The notes under the pieces: model-generated | Told to the model about the DNA's origin: nothing | The model's database searches: none | What the model saw: only the letters and a program-made list of their open reading frames with translations | In this document: in pieces, positions 1 to 8,390 of the stretch | Numbering within the stretch: position 1 is the stretch's first letter | Layout of the letters: the number at the start of each line of letters is the position of its first letter | NCBI GenBank assembly: GCA_041396845.1 | Contig: JAWKXU010000004.1 | Span: 124,001 to 188,000 of the forward strand | Origin: JAWKXU01 sp020446465 | GTDB taxonomy: Bacteria; Pseudomonadota; Alphaproteobacteria; Sphingomonadales; Sphingomonadaceae | Length of the DNA stretch: 64,000 nucleotides | Direction: 5' to 3' | Program-made: the position numbers and the translations under genes

Positions 1-432
1 CACCGTAGAAAAATACCTCTTTTCGAGATGCGCCAGTAATGCGCGATCAAGCGGCGGCATGGCGAGCGCCCCTGCCTCTTCATGGCTAATCCAGCGGACC
101 TCCGCCCCCTCGGTCGAGCGAGGCTCCCCGCCCCAGGAGGCCACGCTGTAAAGAAGTATGACAAGCGGTTTCCCGTGGCCGGTCTCATCATCCTGAGCAA
201 AAGCGAACGGCTGCAATGCACTGGGTGGAACGGCGATTTCCAGCTCCTCCGCCAGTTCCCGAATCAATGAATTTGCAGGTGTTTCATCACGTTCCACCTT
301 GCCACCGGGAAACTCCCACAACCCGCCATGATGCTTGTGCGCGGGCCGCCGCTGCATGAGGAAGCGTCCATCGCCGCGCATCAATGCGCCCGCCACCACC
401 AGCATGAATGTCGGGAAATTTTCCAGATTCAT
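1..432 (-). CDS. Nudix hydrolase, MutT-like (C-terminus cut by window edge)
   Basis: The minus-strand frame opens at an ATG at 432 and runs without a stop to base 1, so the C-terminus lies outside the window; 144 codons are visible. A complete Nudix box (G-x5-E-x7-RE-x2-EE) is seen at about residues 42-64, starting at GGKVERDE and including RELAEELE, preceded by a WEFPGG stretch. This matches MutT-type enzymes that remove oxidised nucleotides such as 8-oxo-dGTP from the pool. The family is secure; substrate is inferred from the MutT-like pattern (QRR near the N-terminus, WEFPGGK before the box). It is divergent from the pilin genes. Confidence 0.85.
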   Translation of the reverse strand, partial: MNLENFPTFMLVVAGALMRGDGRFLMQRRPAHKHHGGLWEFPGGKVERDETPANSLIRELAEELEIAVPPSALQPFAFAQDDETGHGKPLVILLYSVASWGGEPRSTEGAEVRWISHEEAGALAMPPLDRALLAHLEKRYFSTV

Positions 433-506
433 CGCCCGTATAAACCTTTTGTTAGCACTCTGCGCGCAAAACGGTGTGGCCCAATGAGGGGAACTTTGGA
501 AGACCC

Positions 507-695
507 ATGATCATACGTGATTTCATGACGAGATTTCTCGCCGACGTGCGTGGGGGCACGGCCATCGAATATGGCCTGATCGCCGCGTTGATCGTGATCG
601 CAATCGTGGGAGCAATGGACACATTCGCATCGGCCAGCAGTGGTATGTGGGAGCATGTTCGTTCTGAAGTGCAGAGGGGCACAACAACTGTCTGA
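507..695 (+). CDS. Flp family type IVb pilin (first of two)
   Basis: A 62-residue protein with a short basic N-terminus, then the Flp pilin signature GGTAIEYGLIAALIV, one hydrophobic helix and a short polar tail. Known Flp pilins are cut by a TadV/CpaA prepilin peptidase just before the hydrophobic helix and assembled by the Tad/Cpa machine into adhesive pili. I chose ATG 507 because GGAAG sits just upstream; a start at 525 is possible. No tad/cpa gene is visible in the window, so this pilin and its neighbour may be supplied to a system encoded elsewhere. Confidence 0.8.
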   Translation: MIIRDFMTRFLADVRGGTAIEYGLIAALIVIAIVGAMDTFASASSGMWEHVRSEVQRGTTTV

Positions 696-791
696 GCCGT
701 TAGGAATTTATCAACACATGCGGCTTAGTTCCAATATAGCCCAATCAATTTGAACGGGCCGGGTAATGCAAGACTGAACCAGGAGACTAAC

Positions 792-971
792 ATGACTTTC
801 TTCAAAAAGCTTCTTCGTGACGAAGCCGGCGCGACTGCCATTGAATACGGCCTGATCGCAGCCCTGATCGCTGTTGCAGCCATCACCGCCATGGGTGCGG
901 TTGGCGATCAGCTTTCCGCAACCTTCACCACGGTTAGCGACGAACTGACGACGGCTAACGCTGCTGTCTAA
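792..971 (+). CDS. Flp family type IVb pilin (second of two)
   Basis: A 59-residue protein with the pattern ATAIEYGLIAALIAVAA after a short charged leader ending in EAG, the normal form of Flp major pilins. AGGAGA begins 11 bases before the ATG and fixes the start. It is a paralogue of the gene 96 bases upstream but has a smaller tail rich in Thr, Ser and Ala, as in the abundant structural subunit; the first copy may be the minor one. A strong terminator-like hairpin follows the gene. Confidence 0.88.
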   Translation: MTFFKKLLRDEAGATAIEYGLIAALIAVAAITAMGAVGDQLSATFTTVSDELTTANAAV

Positions 972-997
972 TTCGGTTGCACCGATAAATCAGACGG

Positions 998-1026
998 AGG
1001 CGGCAGGGAGACCTGTCGCCTCTTTC
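998..1026 (+). terminator. Rho-independent terminator after the pilin gene
   Basis: Bases 998-1007 and 1012-1021 form a 10-pair stem (one G-T pair) closed by a GAGA tetraloop and followed by CTTTC. It lies 26 bases after the second pilin stop and would also separate it from the convergent M48 protease gene. Confidence 0.7.
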
Positions 1027-1059
1027 TGTATGTGCGTTCGGAAAATTTGACAGTGCTAG

Positions 1060-2568
1060 TCAGCTTGTTGTCTTGATTACAATCTTCACTTGCTGACCAC
1101 GCTGAACCTGCTCATTGGCTGAAAGGCCATTCAACACGCGGAAACGGGCTTCCTGCGAATCGCTGTAAGCCATTCGCCGCGCCAATGAGGCCACAGTGTC
1201 GCCCGCGCCGACAGTCACGACATCAATACGACGCGGTTTGATAGCCGCCGCTTCGCTGGAACTGAGGCGCTTGAGCGAATTATACATGCCGTTAAAAACC
1301 TGCGCTTGTCCGGCAGGCGTGATCGTCACAAAATGAACTGCCTGATTGCCTGACAGTTCATAAGCGAACACGGTCGCATCAACCTGACCATTCCCGGAAT
1401 TGACCCGCACTTGCCCATAGGCGGCCGGAATACCGTTCACCGACGTTTTCTGCATTGTGGTGGGGGCGAGCGTCTTTCCTTCCCCCGCCAGCGCATTGAA
1501 AGCATTGCGGACATAAGTTTCGAGGTTGCCGTTATACGGCCCTGAAGAAAGCTGTCCCTTCCCGCTCTGGCCATTGATGGAAACTGCCCGCGTCCCGTTC
1601 ACCATGTAAAACCCTTCGGGCGCATCGAACGACAAGCGCAAGCCGGGATGCTTGAAAGTGCGGCCTTCGATCACCCCCTGTTGCGGATCATCGCCATACA
1701 TGATGCCATCCACCTCACGCAGGAACTGGGCACGATCAAGGCGGCCTGTGACATTGCCCGCCTTGCCAAGCGCCGCCTGCACGCGGGAGGCTGGATCGGG
1801 GTGAGTCGATGCCCATTCCGGCATTCGCGCATCACGCCCCTGCAACTGCGCGTCGAGCGAATTCTGCGCCGCCAGGCTGGCCAGCAGCGTCGCCATGGCC
1901 CTGGGATCGTATCCCGCGCCCTTCAGATAGTTGATGCCAAGGTCATCGGCCTGCAATTCCTGATTGCGCGAATAACGCAGCGTTGCGAGTTGCGGCACGG
2001 TGGACGAAACCTGCTGCCCAAGCTGCCCCAGTGCGCTGTTACCGAAAACCACGCCTGACAGCACTTGTCCAAGCACGCCCAGCAGCGCGTTCTGCTGTGC
2101 CTTGGCTTGCCGCTTGGCCGAATGGCGCGCCGCAACGTGGCCAATTTCATGGCCAAGGACTGCGGCCAGTTCCGCTTCGTTGTTCATCAGCCCGACAAGC
2201 TGGCGCGTCACATAGACAAACCCGCCGGGAATGGCGAAAGCGTTGTTTACCGACGAATTGAGCAGCGTGACCGTAAAATCACCAGGCGCATTGCTGAGGC
2301 CGGATTGCACCGCCACATTGCGCGCCACCGTTTCCACATAGCGTGCACGCGCGCCTGTTTCCGCACCGCCAAACTCAGCAACAAGCTGCGGGTGAGCATC
2401 CTCACCCTGCTTGCGCTCCGTTTCGGTCAGCGGCGTTCCGGTGGATGCAATCGGGCCACCCATAGAGCAGCCGGAAAGAGTGAGAGAAAGCGCCGCAGTC
2501 GCCAGCAGTCCTTTACGGGTCAGGCTTCCAATCCGGGTTTTTCCGGCAATCTGGGTTTTTCGGGGCAT
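1060..2568 (-). CDS. M48 family zinc metalloprotease lipoprotein with LysM-like C-terminus
   Basis: A 502-residue protein. The N-terminus has a basic stretch, a hydrophobic segment and a lipobox LSGC (Cys34), so it should be a periplasm-facing lipoprotein. The HEIGH motif (His140, Glu141, His144) is the zinc site of M48 peptidases, the BepA/Oma1-like group that acts in outer-membrane protein quality control. After about residue 310 a second domain follows, and the last 55 residues (VGAGDTVASLARR to the end) look like a LysM fold. Start 2568 is preferred to longer in-frame starts because GGAG precedes it and it places the signal peptide at the N-terminus. Confidence 0.88.
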   Translation of the reverse strand: MPRKTQIAGKTRIGSLTRKGLLATAALSLTLSGCSMGGPIASTGTPLTETERKQGEDAHPQLVAEFGGAETGARARYVETVARNVAVQSGLSNAPGDFTVTLLNSSVNNAFAIPGGFVYVTRQLVGLMNNEAELAAVLGHEIGHVAARHSAKRQAKAQQNALLGVLGQVLSGVVFGNSALGQLGQQVSSTVPQLATLRYSRNQELQADDLGINYLKGAGYDPRAMATLLASLAAQNSLDAQLQGRDARMPEWASTHPDPASRVQAALGKAGNVTGRLDRAQFLREVDGIMYGDDPQQGVIEGRTFKHPGLRLSFDAPEGFYMVNGTRAVSINGQSGKGQLSSGPYNGNLETYVRNAFNALAGEGKTLAPTTMQKTSVNGIPAAYGQVRVNSGNGQVDATVFAYELSGNQAVHFVTITPAGQAQVFNGMYNSLKRLSSSEAAAIKPRRIDVVTVGAGDTVASLARRMAYSDSQEARFRVLNGLSANEQVQRGQQVKIVIKTTS

Positions 2569-2692
2569 ATTTCCGGCTCCTCCGCTGTTTGCTGTTCGTT
2601 TAACCCGTGACGAGAATCGGCACACGTCGCCTGTGGTCAGAACACCGTCGGGCCAGATTCGGTTCCCTCCAGTTTTCCGCTCACGCCTGACT

Positions 2693-3640
2693 TCAGGCTG
2701 AACCAATGCGCAAAAAGCGCTCTTCCCGCACGCGCCGTAACTCCCCGGCGCTCTTGCCAGAAAGCTGATCAAGCTCATCGCCAAGCGCTTGCGCCAGGGC
2801 TTCAGCCGCACCTTGCGGATCGCGATGGGCACCGCCCACCGGCTCTGGCACAATGCGATCAATCACGTTTAACGCGAGCAGATCCTGTGCGGTGACTTTC
2901 ATCGCTTCTGCCGCATCGGCCGCCTTGTCGGCCGTTCGCCACAGGATCGACGCGCAGCCTTCGGGCGAAATTACTGAATAGATCGCATGTTCCATCATCA
3001 GCACGCGTTCTGCACTGGCAAGAGCCACTGCGCCGCCAGAACCGCCCTCACCCACGATGACAGCCACCATTGGCACCGGCAGGCCAAGACATGCCTCTGT
3101 CGAACGGGCAATGGCTTCGGCCTGTCCGCGTTCTTCCGCCTCAACACCCGGAAATGCGCCCGATGTATCAACCAGCGTGACAACCGGCAGCCCGAAACGC
3201 CCGGCCATTTCCATCAGGCGGATAGCCTTGCGATAGCCTTCGGGCTTGCCCATGCCGAAATTGTGACGCAGCCGGCTTGTCGTATCATGCCCTTTTTCAT
3301 GGCCGATCAGCATGACACGCCGGCCATTGAGCCGAGCCAGGCCGCCCATGATCGCTTCGTCTTCGCCAAAATGACGATCGCCGCCCAGCGGAATAAAATC
3401 TTCAAACACCCGTTCGACATAATCGACGAAATGGGGGCGGCGCGGATGACGGGCGACCTGTGTTTTCTGCCAGGGAGTCAGCGAGGCATAGGCGCTCGCC
3501 AGAAGCTGGGCGCTTTTCGCCTCCAACTTTGAAAGCTCCTGCGTAATGTCCACGTCATCGCCTTCTGCCGCAGCGCGCAATTCACGAATGCGCGCATCGA
3601 GCGCGGCAACAGGCTTTTCGAAATCGAGATAGGAAATCAT
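2693..3640 (-). CDS. accA: Acetyl-CoA carboxylase carboxyltransferase subunit alpha
   Basis: 315 residues, the usual length for AccA, colinear with the family from the N-terminal MISYLDFEKP to the end. With AccD it transfers the carboxyl group from biotin on AccB to acetyl-CoA, giving malonyl-CoA for fatty acid synthesis. Glycine-rich segments (GEGGSGGAVAL, ISPEGCASILW) form the acyl-CoA and carboxybiotin pockets of the crotonase-like fold. It starts 9 bases after xerD ends, so the two are probably co-transcribed. accB, accC and accD are not in the window. Confidence 0.96.
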   Translation of the reverse strand: MISYLDFEKPVAALDARIRELRAAAEGDDVDITQELSKLEAKSAQLLASAYASLTPWQKTQVARHPRRPHFVDYVERVFEDFIPLGGDRHFGEDEAIMGGLARLNGRRVMLIGHEKGHDTTSRLRHNFGMGKPEGYRKAIRLMEMAGRFGLPVVTLVDTSGAFPGVEAEERGQAEAIARSTEACLGLPVPMVAVIVGEGGSGGAVALASAERVLMMEHAIYSVISPEGCASILWRTADKAADAAEAMKVTAQDLLALNVIDRIVPEPVGGAHRDPQGAAEALAQALGDELDQLSGKSAGELRRVREERFLRIGSA

Positions 3641-3649
3641 CTGTCTGCG

Positions 3650-4546
3650 CTAATCCGACTTCGCCTGTCCCGCAAGGGGATGACGTTCATTGACCAGCGC
3701 CACAAGTCGGGCACTGTCCACATGCGTATATATCTGCGTGGTCGCAATGTCCGCATGGCCAAGCAAGGTTTGCACCATCCGCAAGTCCGCACCGCCTTCC
3801 AACAAATGCGTGGCAAAGGCATGGCGCAACACGTGAGGGCTGACCTTTTCCGGTGCAATTCCGGCCCTGACGGCGAGGTCGCGCAAGAGCTGGAACAGCC
3901 GCACACGCCCCAGATGTTTGCCGCGTGACGGAAAGAGATAGCGGCCTTCGTCAGGGCGGATAGCCAGCCAGGCTGCCAGCGCCTGCGTGGCGCGTTTACC
4001 CACAGGAACCATGCGCGCCTGCCCGCCTTTGCCCATAACGGTCAGAAACGGAGCATCACGGGGCACCGCATTGCGCGGCAAGGAGACAAGCTCGCTTGCC
4101 CGAAGGCCGGACCCGTAAAGCAGTTCCAGCAGTGTCAGCATCCGCACTGCTGCCGGTTTTCCCGTCTGTGCTTCCATTTCTGCCTGCTGGAAAAGTGCAT
4201 CGACTTCATCGTGCGTCAGCAAACGCGGCAAGGGGCGTCGCGCAACCGGGCGCGGCAGGGCGCTGGAAGGATCATCTTCACGAAACCCTTCATCCTCCAG
4301 AAAAGCAAAGAACTGGCGCAAGGCAGAAGATTTACGGGCCAGACTGGATGGGGCAAGTCCTGCCCAGGCCGTTGCCAGATCGCCCAGCGTTGCCCTGTCC
4401 GCACCAGCGATGTGCCCAACTATTGACTCAGCCTGTTCAAGATCACGGCGATAGGCCGCAAGCGTATTTGCTGCTGCACCGCGTTCCGCCGCAAGCATGG
4501 CCAGAAACTGTTCAATCACGTCAGCGGGCGGACTTCCTTTCGCCAC
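3650..4546 (-). CDS. xerD: Site-specific tyrosine recombinase XerD
   Basis: 298 residues. An N-terminal SAM-like core-binding domain (about 5-90) is followed by the catalytic domain with the expected set Arg149, Lys174, His238, Arg241, His264 and nucleophile Tyr273. With XerC it resolves chromosome dimers at dif under FtsK control. The start is a GTG with GGAG four bases upstream. Its place beside accA, with no phage or integron genes, supports the housekeeping XerD role rather than a mobile-element integrase. No dif site was recognised in the window. Confidence 0.92.
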   Translation of the reverse strand: MAKGSPPADVIEQFLAMLAAERGAAANTLAAYRRDLEQAESIVGHIAGADRATLGDLATAWAGLAPSSLARKSSALRQFFAFLEDEGFREDDPSSALPRPVARRPLPRLLTHDEVDALFQQAEMEAQTGKPAAVRMLTLLELLYGSGLRASELVSLPRNAVPRDAPFLTVMGKGGQARMVPVGKRATQALAAWLAIRPDEGRYLFPSRGKHLGRVRLFQLLRDLAVRAGIAPEKVSPHVLRHAFATHLLEGGADLRMVQTLLGHADIATTQIYTHVDSARLVALVNERHPLAGQAKSD

Positions 4547-4558
4547 TGGCTCCTGATC

Positions 4559-6415
4559 CTAGCCCCTGGCGACCGCCTCGGCTGCGATCATACGCGCTTC
4601 GGCATCCAGCCCAACGCGATGCAACGCGCCGACGATATGAAACAGGTGGCGCGCCGTCATCTTGTCCCAGCTTTTCCCTTGCATCCCGACGCCCGCAAGC
4701 AAGGCGACAAGCGCCGGGTTGCGCACATCGGCGGCACGGTCAATCATCCGGCTCCAGCGGGTCTGACGCGCAAAATCAACGTTGAGCCGCTTGGCGGCAT
4801 TCGCAGTGTCTGCCTCGCTTAGACGACCAAGCCCGGCCAACCCGGCAACCAGAAACCGCGACTTGCGTTGCTCGACGCTATCGTCATCGTCGATAAAGCT
4901 GTCGAGCGCACCCGTGCTGGCTCTGGCATTGGTTTTCGGTTCGGCCAAAGCGAGCAAGGCCCAACCTTGACTGCCATCTGCAACGATGCCTTTCCAACGC
5001 ATGGCGCCATGGTCCAGCCCCGCCGTCAGCATGGACGCGATAATCGCGCCCGCTGAGTCGGCAAAATCATCACTGGGCGGGATTCGCGCCGCTGCGCGCG
5101 CTGTCATCACCTGCATGGCATAAGGCGCAGTCTTCTCGGCGCCCCATACCTGCTGCATCGCAGAAAGCCGCGCCGCAGGCGTTTCGGCAACAAAAGAGTC
5201 GCGCAAATCGCTGGCAATACCTGACAGCGAGCCTTCGATTTCGCTGTCGCTGTAAATCTGAGAGTAGAGATCAACCAGCGCCGCGCTGGAAAGAATGCCG
5301 CGTTCTGCCGCCAGCGATGCCCCCCAGGCGCGATCGGGCAACGGCAGCATCGGGGCCGTCGATGCAGCCTTGCGATAATAGGGCGATGCGCCTTTCAGCA
5401 ATGACTGCGGCACTTCGATACCCAGCGCGCTTGCCAGTGCATAGCGCCAGGGCGTGATCTTCTCGACCTCATCCCACTCGATATTCACTGTCCTGCGGGT
5501 TTTCCCGGCAGCCCCGGCAAAACGCTGGGCCAAGAGGACGTCTATTTTCGCAACTTTGCCCTGCCGCAGCATCTTGTTCAAAGTCCGGTCGGCACTGGTG
5601 CCTTCACCAGCGTAGGCTCCGCAGATCGCGCGCAGCATGTCCCACTGCCCCCCCTCGCGCGCGCCACCTTGCAGGCGAACGGCCGGGCATGTGCCAAGAA
5701 TATCGCCGGTAGCGATGTAGGAATCGATTGCAGCTTTCGTCAGGGCGTCGTTGTAATTGGCCGTATCAACATCCTGCACCAGTGCGCGGGCCGGAACACT
5801 TTCCCCCAGACGATTGAGCAATGCAGCGCGCAGGGCCGCAAATTCAACCGGGTTCATCCCTTGCGGCGCATCGAACCGGGTGGCGAGCGCGCGGCGAAGG
5901 AGAATATGCCCCCAGCGCGAAACGAGCGGCCCCTTGTTCCCGGCCAGCGCAGCCCGCACCAGCGATGCAGGCTGCCCCGCCAGCATTCGCGATGGGAAGC
6001 CCCCTTCCCTGCTGTTGATGATTCCCACGCTATCCAGCTTGCGTCGGGCGGCGGGGGGAATATCAAACTTGGGTTTAAGGCCCAGAAGTTCGTCGATCTC
6101 ATCCGTTGTCATTGCCTCGATTTCGGCAATGCTGGGAAAATCGTCAGGGAGGGAAAACGCGGCTGATCCGCTTGGCACACCGGAAATTTCGGGTGCACTC
6201 ATACCGGGCAAGGGTTGAATTACAGGGCGCGGGGCCTGTGTGGACGACGGCCTGCTGCTGGATGAAGATGGCGGCTTCGTTGCGGGGGCAGGTGCAGGCG
6301 CCGGGGCTGGATCACCAAATCCCGGCGGCAAGAGAGATTCGGGTGCATCCTGCGCCAGCACGAATGATGACGAGAGGCCAATAACCGCGCCAAGGATGAG
6401 ATATTTACGCTTCAT
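4559..6415 (-). CDS. Exported protein of unknown function
   Basis: 618 residues. A Sec signal peptide (KRKYLILGAVIGLSSSFVLA) with a probable cut after VLA is followed by a proline-alanine and serine-rich linker (about residues 25-70, with alternating PA repeats) and a long alpha-helical, alanine-rich body without transmembrane segments. The body has the look of tetratricopeptide-like helical repeats but I could not align a repeat unit. I do not recognise the family. It lies 12 bases upstream of xerD on the same strand, so it is likely transcribed with xerD and accA. Confidence 0.75.
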   Translation of the reverse strand: MKRKYLILGAVIGLSSSFVLAQDAPESLLPPGFGDPAPAPAPAPATKPPSSSSSRPSSTQAPRPVIQPLPGMSAPEISGVPSGSAAFSLPDDFPSIAEIEAMTTDEIDELLGLKPKFDIPPAARRKLDSVGIINSREGGFPSRMLAGQPASLVRAALAGNKGPLVSRWGHILLRRALATRFDAPQGMNPVEFAALRAALLNRLGESVPARALVQDVDTANYNDALTKAAIDSYIATGDILGTCPAVRLQGGAREGGQWDMLRAICGAYAGEGTSADRTLNKMLRQGKVAKIDVLLAQRFAGAAGKTRRTVNIEWDEVEKITPWRYALASALGIEVPQSLLKGASPYYRKAASTAPMLPLPDRAWGASLAAERGILSSAALVDLYSQIYSDSEIEGSLSGIASDLRDSFVAETPAARLSAMQQVWGAEKTAPYAMQVMTARAAARIPPSDDFADSAGAIIASMLTAGLDHGAMRWKGIVADGSQGWALLALAEPKTNARASTGALDSFIDDDDSVEQRKSRFLVAGLAGLGRLSEADTANAAKRLNVDFARQTRWSRMIDRAADVRNPALVALLAGVGMQGKSWDKMTARHLFHIVGALHRVGLDAEARMIAAEAVARG

Positions 6416-6457
6416 TCCTGATATCGCCTGTCAATTCCTGAACAACGCGGCCGCGCC

Positions 6458-6595
6458 TTAACCCGATGCACTCTGCGGCAATGTAACCGGCGCGACAATA
6501 TCGTGGACGGGTTCTTCCCCACCATCAACCCACGCATAGATCAGCAGAGCGGCCAGCAAGACAAGCAGGCCCATCACAATCCGCCTGCTGCTCAC
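6458..6595 (-). CDS. Small single-pass membrane protein, 45 residues
   Basis: From a GTG at 6595 this frame encodes 45 residues: a short basic N-terminus (SSRRI), one strongly hydrophobic segment (VMGLLVLLAALLIYAW) and an acidic, proline-containing tail. GGAG lies ten bases before the GTG. It begins the minus-strand group that continues with the 618-residue exported protein 42 bases downstream, and it is divergent from aroK. The membrane-anchor pattern and operon position argue for a real gene; function unknown. Confidence 0.5.
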   Translation of the reverse strand: MSSRRIVMGLLVLLAALLIYAWVDGGEEPVHDIVAPVTLPQSASG

Positions 6596-6650
6596 GTCTC
6601 GTTAACTCCAATCCGTCCACATCCGGCACAAGGGAGAACCGCCGGATCAC

Positions 6651-6678
6651 TTGCGTTGCCGCCTACCCTATCTATAGC
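6651..6678 (+). promoter_or_regulatory. Candidate sigma-70 promoter for aroK-aroB
   Basis: TTGCGT (6651-6656) and TATAGC (6673-6678) are separated by 16 bases, in the short divergent gap before aroK. Transcription would start about four bases from the ATG, giving an almost leaderless message. Weak evidence only. Confidence 0.3.
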
Positions 6679-6688
6679 CGGAACGGCA

Positions 6689-7258
6689 ATGACAAACGAT
6701 GGCTCCACCCTCAGCGATATTGAGATCGCCCGAATCGCGGAACGGATTGACCGCCCTGTCGTGCTGGTCGGCATGATGGGCGTGGGCAAATCGTCGGTCG
6801 GTCGCAGAATGGCCACCATGCTGCACGTGCCGTTCGTCGATGCTGACGATGCTATTGAGGAAGCGGCCAAGATGCCGATCAGCGAGATTTTCGAACACTA
6901 TGGCGAAGCGAGCTTCCGCGATGGGGAGCGTCGCGTGATTGCCCGCCTCATGGAAGGCGCAAAAGGTGTGATCGCAACGGGCGGCGGTGCATTCTGCGAT
7001 CCTGAAACCCGCGCACTGATTCTCGATAAGGGCATCGCGGTGTGGCTCGATGCCGATGTTGATACGCTGGTGGATCGCGTGTCACGCAAGGATACGCGGC
7101 CCTTGTTGCGTAACGGCAACCCGCGTGAGATTCTCACCCGGTTGCGTGCTGAACGTGAACCCGCCTATTCTCAGGCGCCAATCCACATCATCAGCAAGAC
7201 CGGGCCGCATCAGGTTACAATCTCGAACATTCTGCAGGCGATAGATTCATGGCTGTAA
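6689..7258 (+). CDS. aroK: Shikimate kinase
   Basis: 189 residues from ATG 6689. The P-loop GMMGVGKSSVGR is near residue 29 and is followed by the shikimate-binding DADD segment and the GGGAF motif. It phosphorylates shikimate at O3 in the aromatic amino acid pathway. A longer in-frame start at 6503 would add 62 residues without family similarity and would run over the divergent small gene, so it is rejected. The end overlaps aroB by 10 bases, indicating translational coupling. Confidence 0.94.
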   Translation: MTNDGSTLSDIEIARIAERIDRPVVLVGMMGVGKSSVGRRMATMLHVPFVDADDAIEEAAKMPISEIFEHYGEASFRDGERRVIARLMEGAKGVIATGGGAFCDPETRALILDKGIAVWLDADVDTLVDRVSRKDTRPLLRNGNPREILTRLRAEREPAYSQAPIHIISKTGPHQVTISNILQAIDSWL

Positions 7259-8355
7259 TTCCCGTCAACGTCGCCGGACGACCATACGAAGTGCGCGTCG
7301 GTTCCGGCCTGCTGGCAGACTTGCCGGCGCAATGTGGCGACAGGCTCCGCAAAAAGCGGGTGCCGATCGTCACTGACGTCAATGTCGCCGCGCATTGGCG
7401 CGAGATTGTCGATGGCGCATTGCGTGGCGGCGGGTTCGATCCGCAATGGCTGGTGCTCAATCCCGGCGAAGGCAGCAAGAGCTGGGCCGGGCTGGAGCGC
7501 GTTGTCGAATGGCTCCTTGCAGAAGAAGTTGAACGCGGCGATCATGTGCTGGCCCTTGGCGGCGGGGTGATTGGCGACCTTACCGGCTTTGCCGCATCGG
7601 TTCTGAAGCGCGGCTGCCATTTCATCCAGTTGCCAACGACGCTGCTGGCGCAAGTCGATTCCAGCGTGGGCGGCAAGACCGCGATCAATTCTCCGGCAGG
7701 CAAGAACCTGGTCGGCGCATTTCATCAGCCATCATTGGTGCTCGCCGATCTCGATGCGCTGGGCACTCTTCCGCATCGTGAAATGGGCGCAGGCTATGCC
7801 GAAGTCGTCAAATATGGCCTACTGGGCGATGCTGCCTTTTTCGACTGGTGCGAAGAAAATGGCGCCAAAGTCATAGCGGGTGACCATGCTGCGCAGGAAT
7901 ACGCGGTTTCGCGCAGTGTCGAGGCCAAGGCCCGGATCGTCGAAGCGGACGAGCGCGAAACAAGCGGCCAGCGCGCCCTCCTGAATCTGGGGCACACCTT
8001 CGGCCATGCGCTGGAAGCCGAAACAGGCTACTCCCCCGATCTGCTCCACGGCGAAGCTGTCGCCATCGGCATGGTACTGGCGGCCCGCTATTCCGCAAGA
8101 CGTGGACTGATGGATGGCAGCGATGCAGAACGCGCTGCAAGGACGCTCACCGCAGCCGGATTACGCGCTGAACTTTCCTCGCTTGGCCTGACATGCAATG
8201 GGCAGGCGCTCGCCGCGCACATGCTGCATGACAAGAAGATGGACGCAGGCACCCTGCCCTTCGTGTTGATGCGCGGCATAGGCGATGCTTTTCTTGCGCG
8301 CGACGTGGACCTCGCTGATGTGGCTGCGTTTCTGGATGCAGAACTCGTCCGGTAA
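7249..8355 (+). CDS. aroB: 3-dehydroquinate synthase
   Basis: 368 residues, normal for AroB. The NAD-binding glycine motif (ALGGGVIGDLTGFAAS), the SSVGGKTAIN segment and the zinc ligands in the GHTFGHALE and HGEAVAIGM regions are all present. It converts DAHP to 3-dehydroquinate, the second step of the shikimate pathway. The overlapping aroK-aroB order is the standard bacterial arrangement; the gene ends 35 bases before the convergent pccA. Confidence 0.97.
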   Translation: MAVIPVNVAGRPYEVRVGSGLLADLPAQCGDRLRKKRVPIVTDVNVAAHWREIVDGALRGGGFDPQWLVLNPGEGSKSWAGLERVVEWLLAEEVERGDHVLALGGGVIGDLTGFAASVLKRGCHFIQLPTTLLAQVDSSVGGKTAINSPAGKNLVGAFHQPSLVLADLDALGTLPHREMGAGYAEVVKYGLLGDAAFFDWCEENGAKVIAGDHAAQEYAVSRSVEAKARIVEADERETSGQRALLNLGHTFGHALEAETGYSPDLLHGEAVAIGMVLAARYSARRGLMDGSDAERAARTLTAAGLRAELSSLGLTCNGQALAAHMLHDKKMDAGTLPFVLMRGIGDAFLARDVDLADVAAFLDAELVR

Positions 8356-8390
8356 GGTTGCCGGACAAGTTCCGCACAGGGTTTTGCGGC

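Noticed and set aside
3650..4546. XerD-like gene as a sign of an integrated element
   Set aside because: Neighbours are housekeeping, no att repeats or phage genes are seen, and the sequence fits the cellular XerD.
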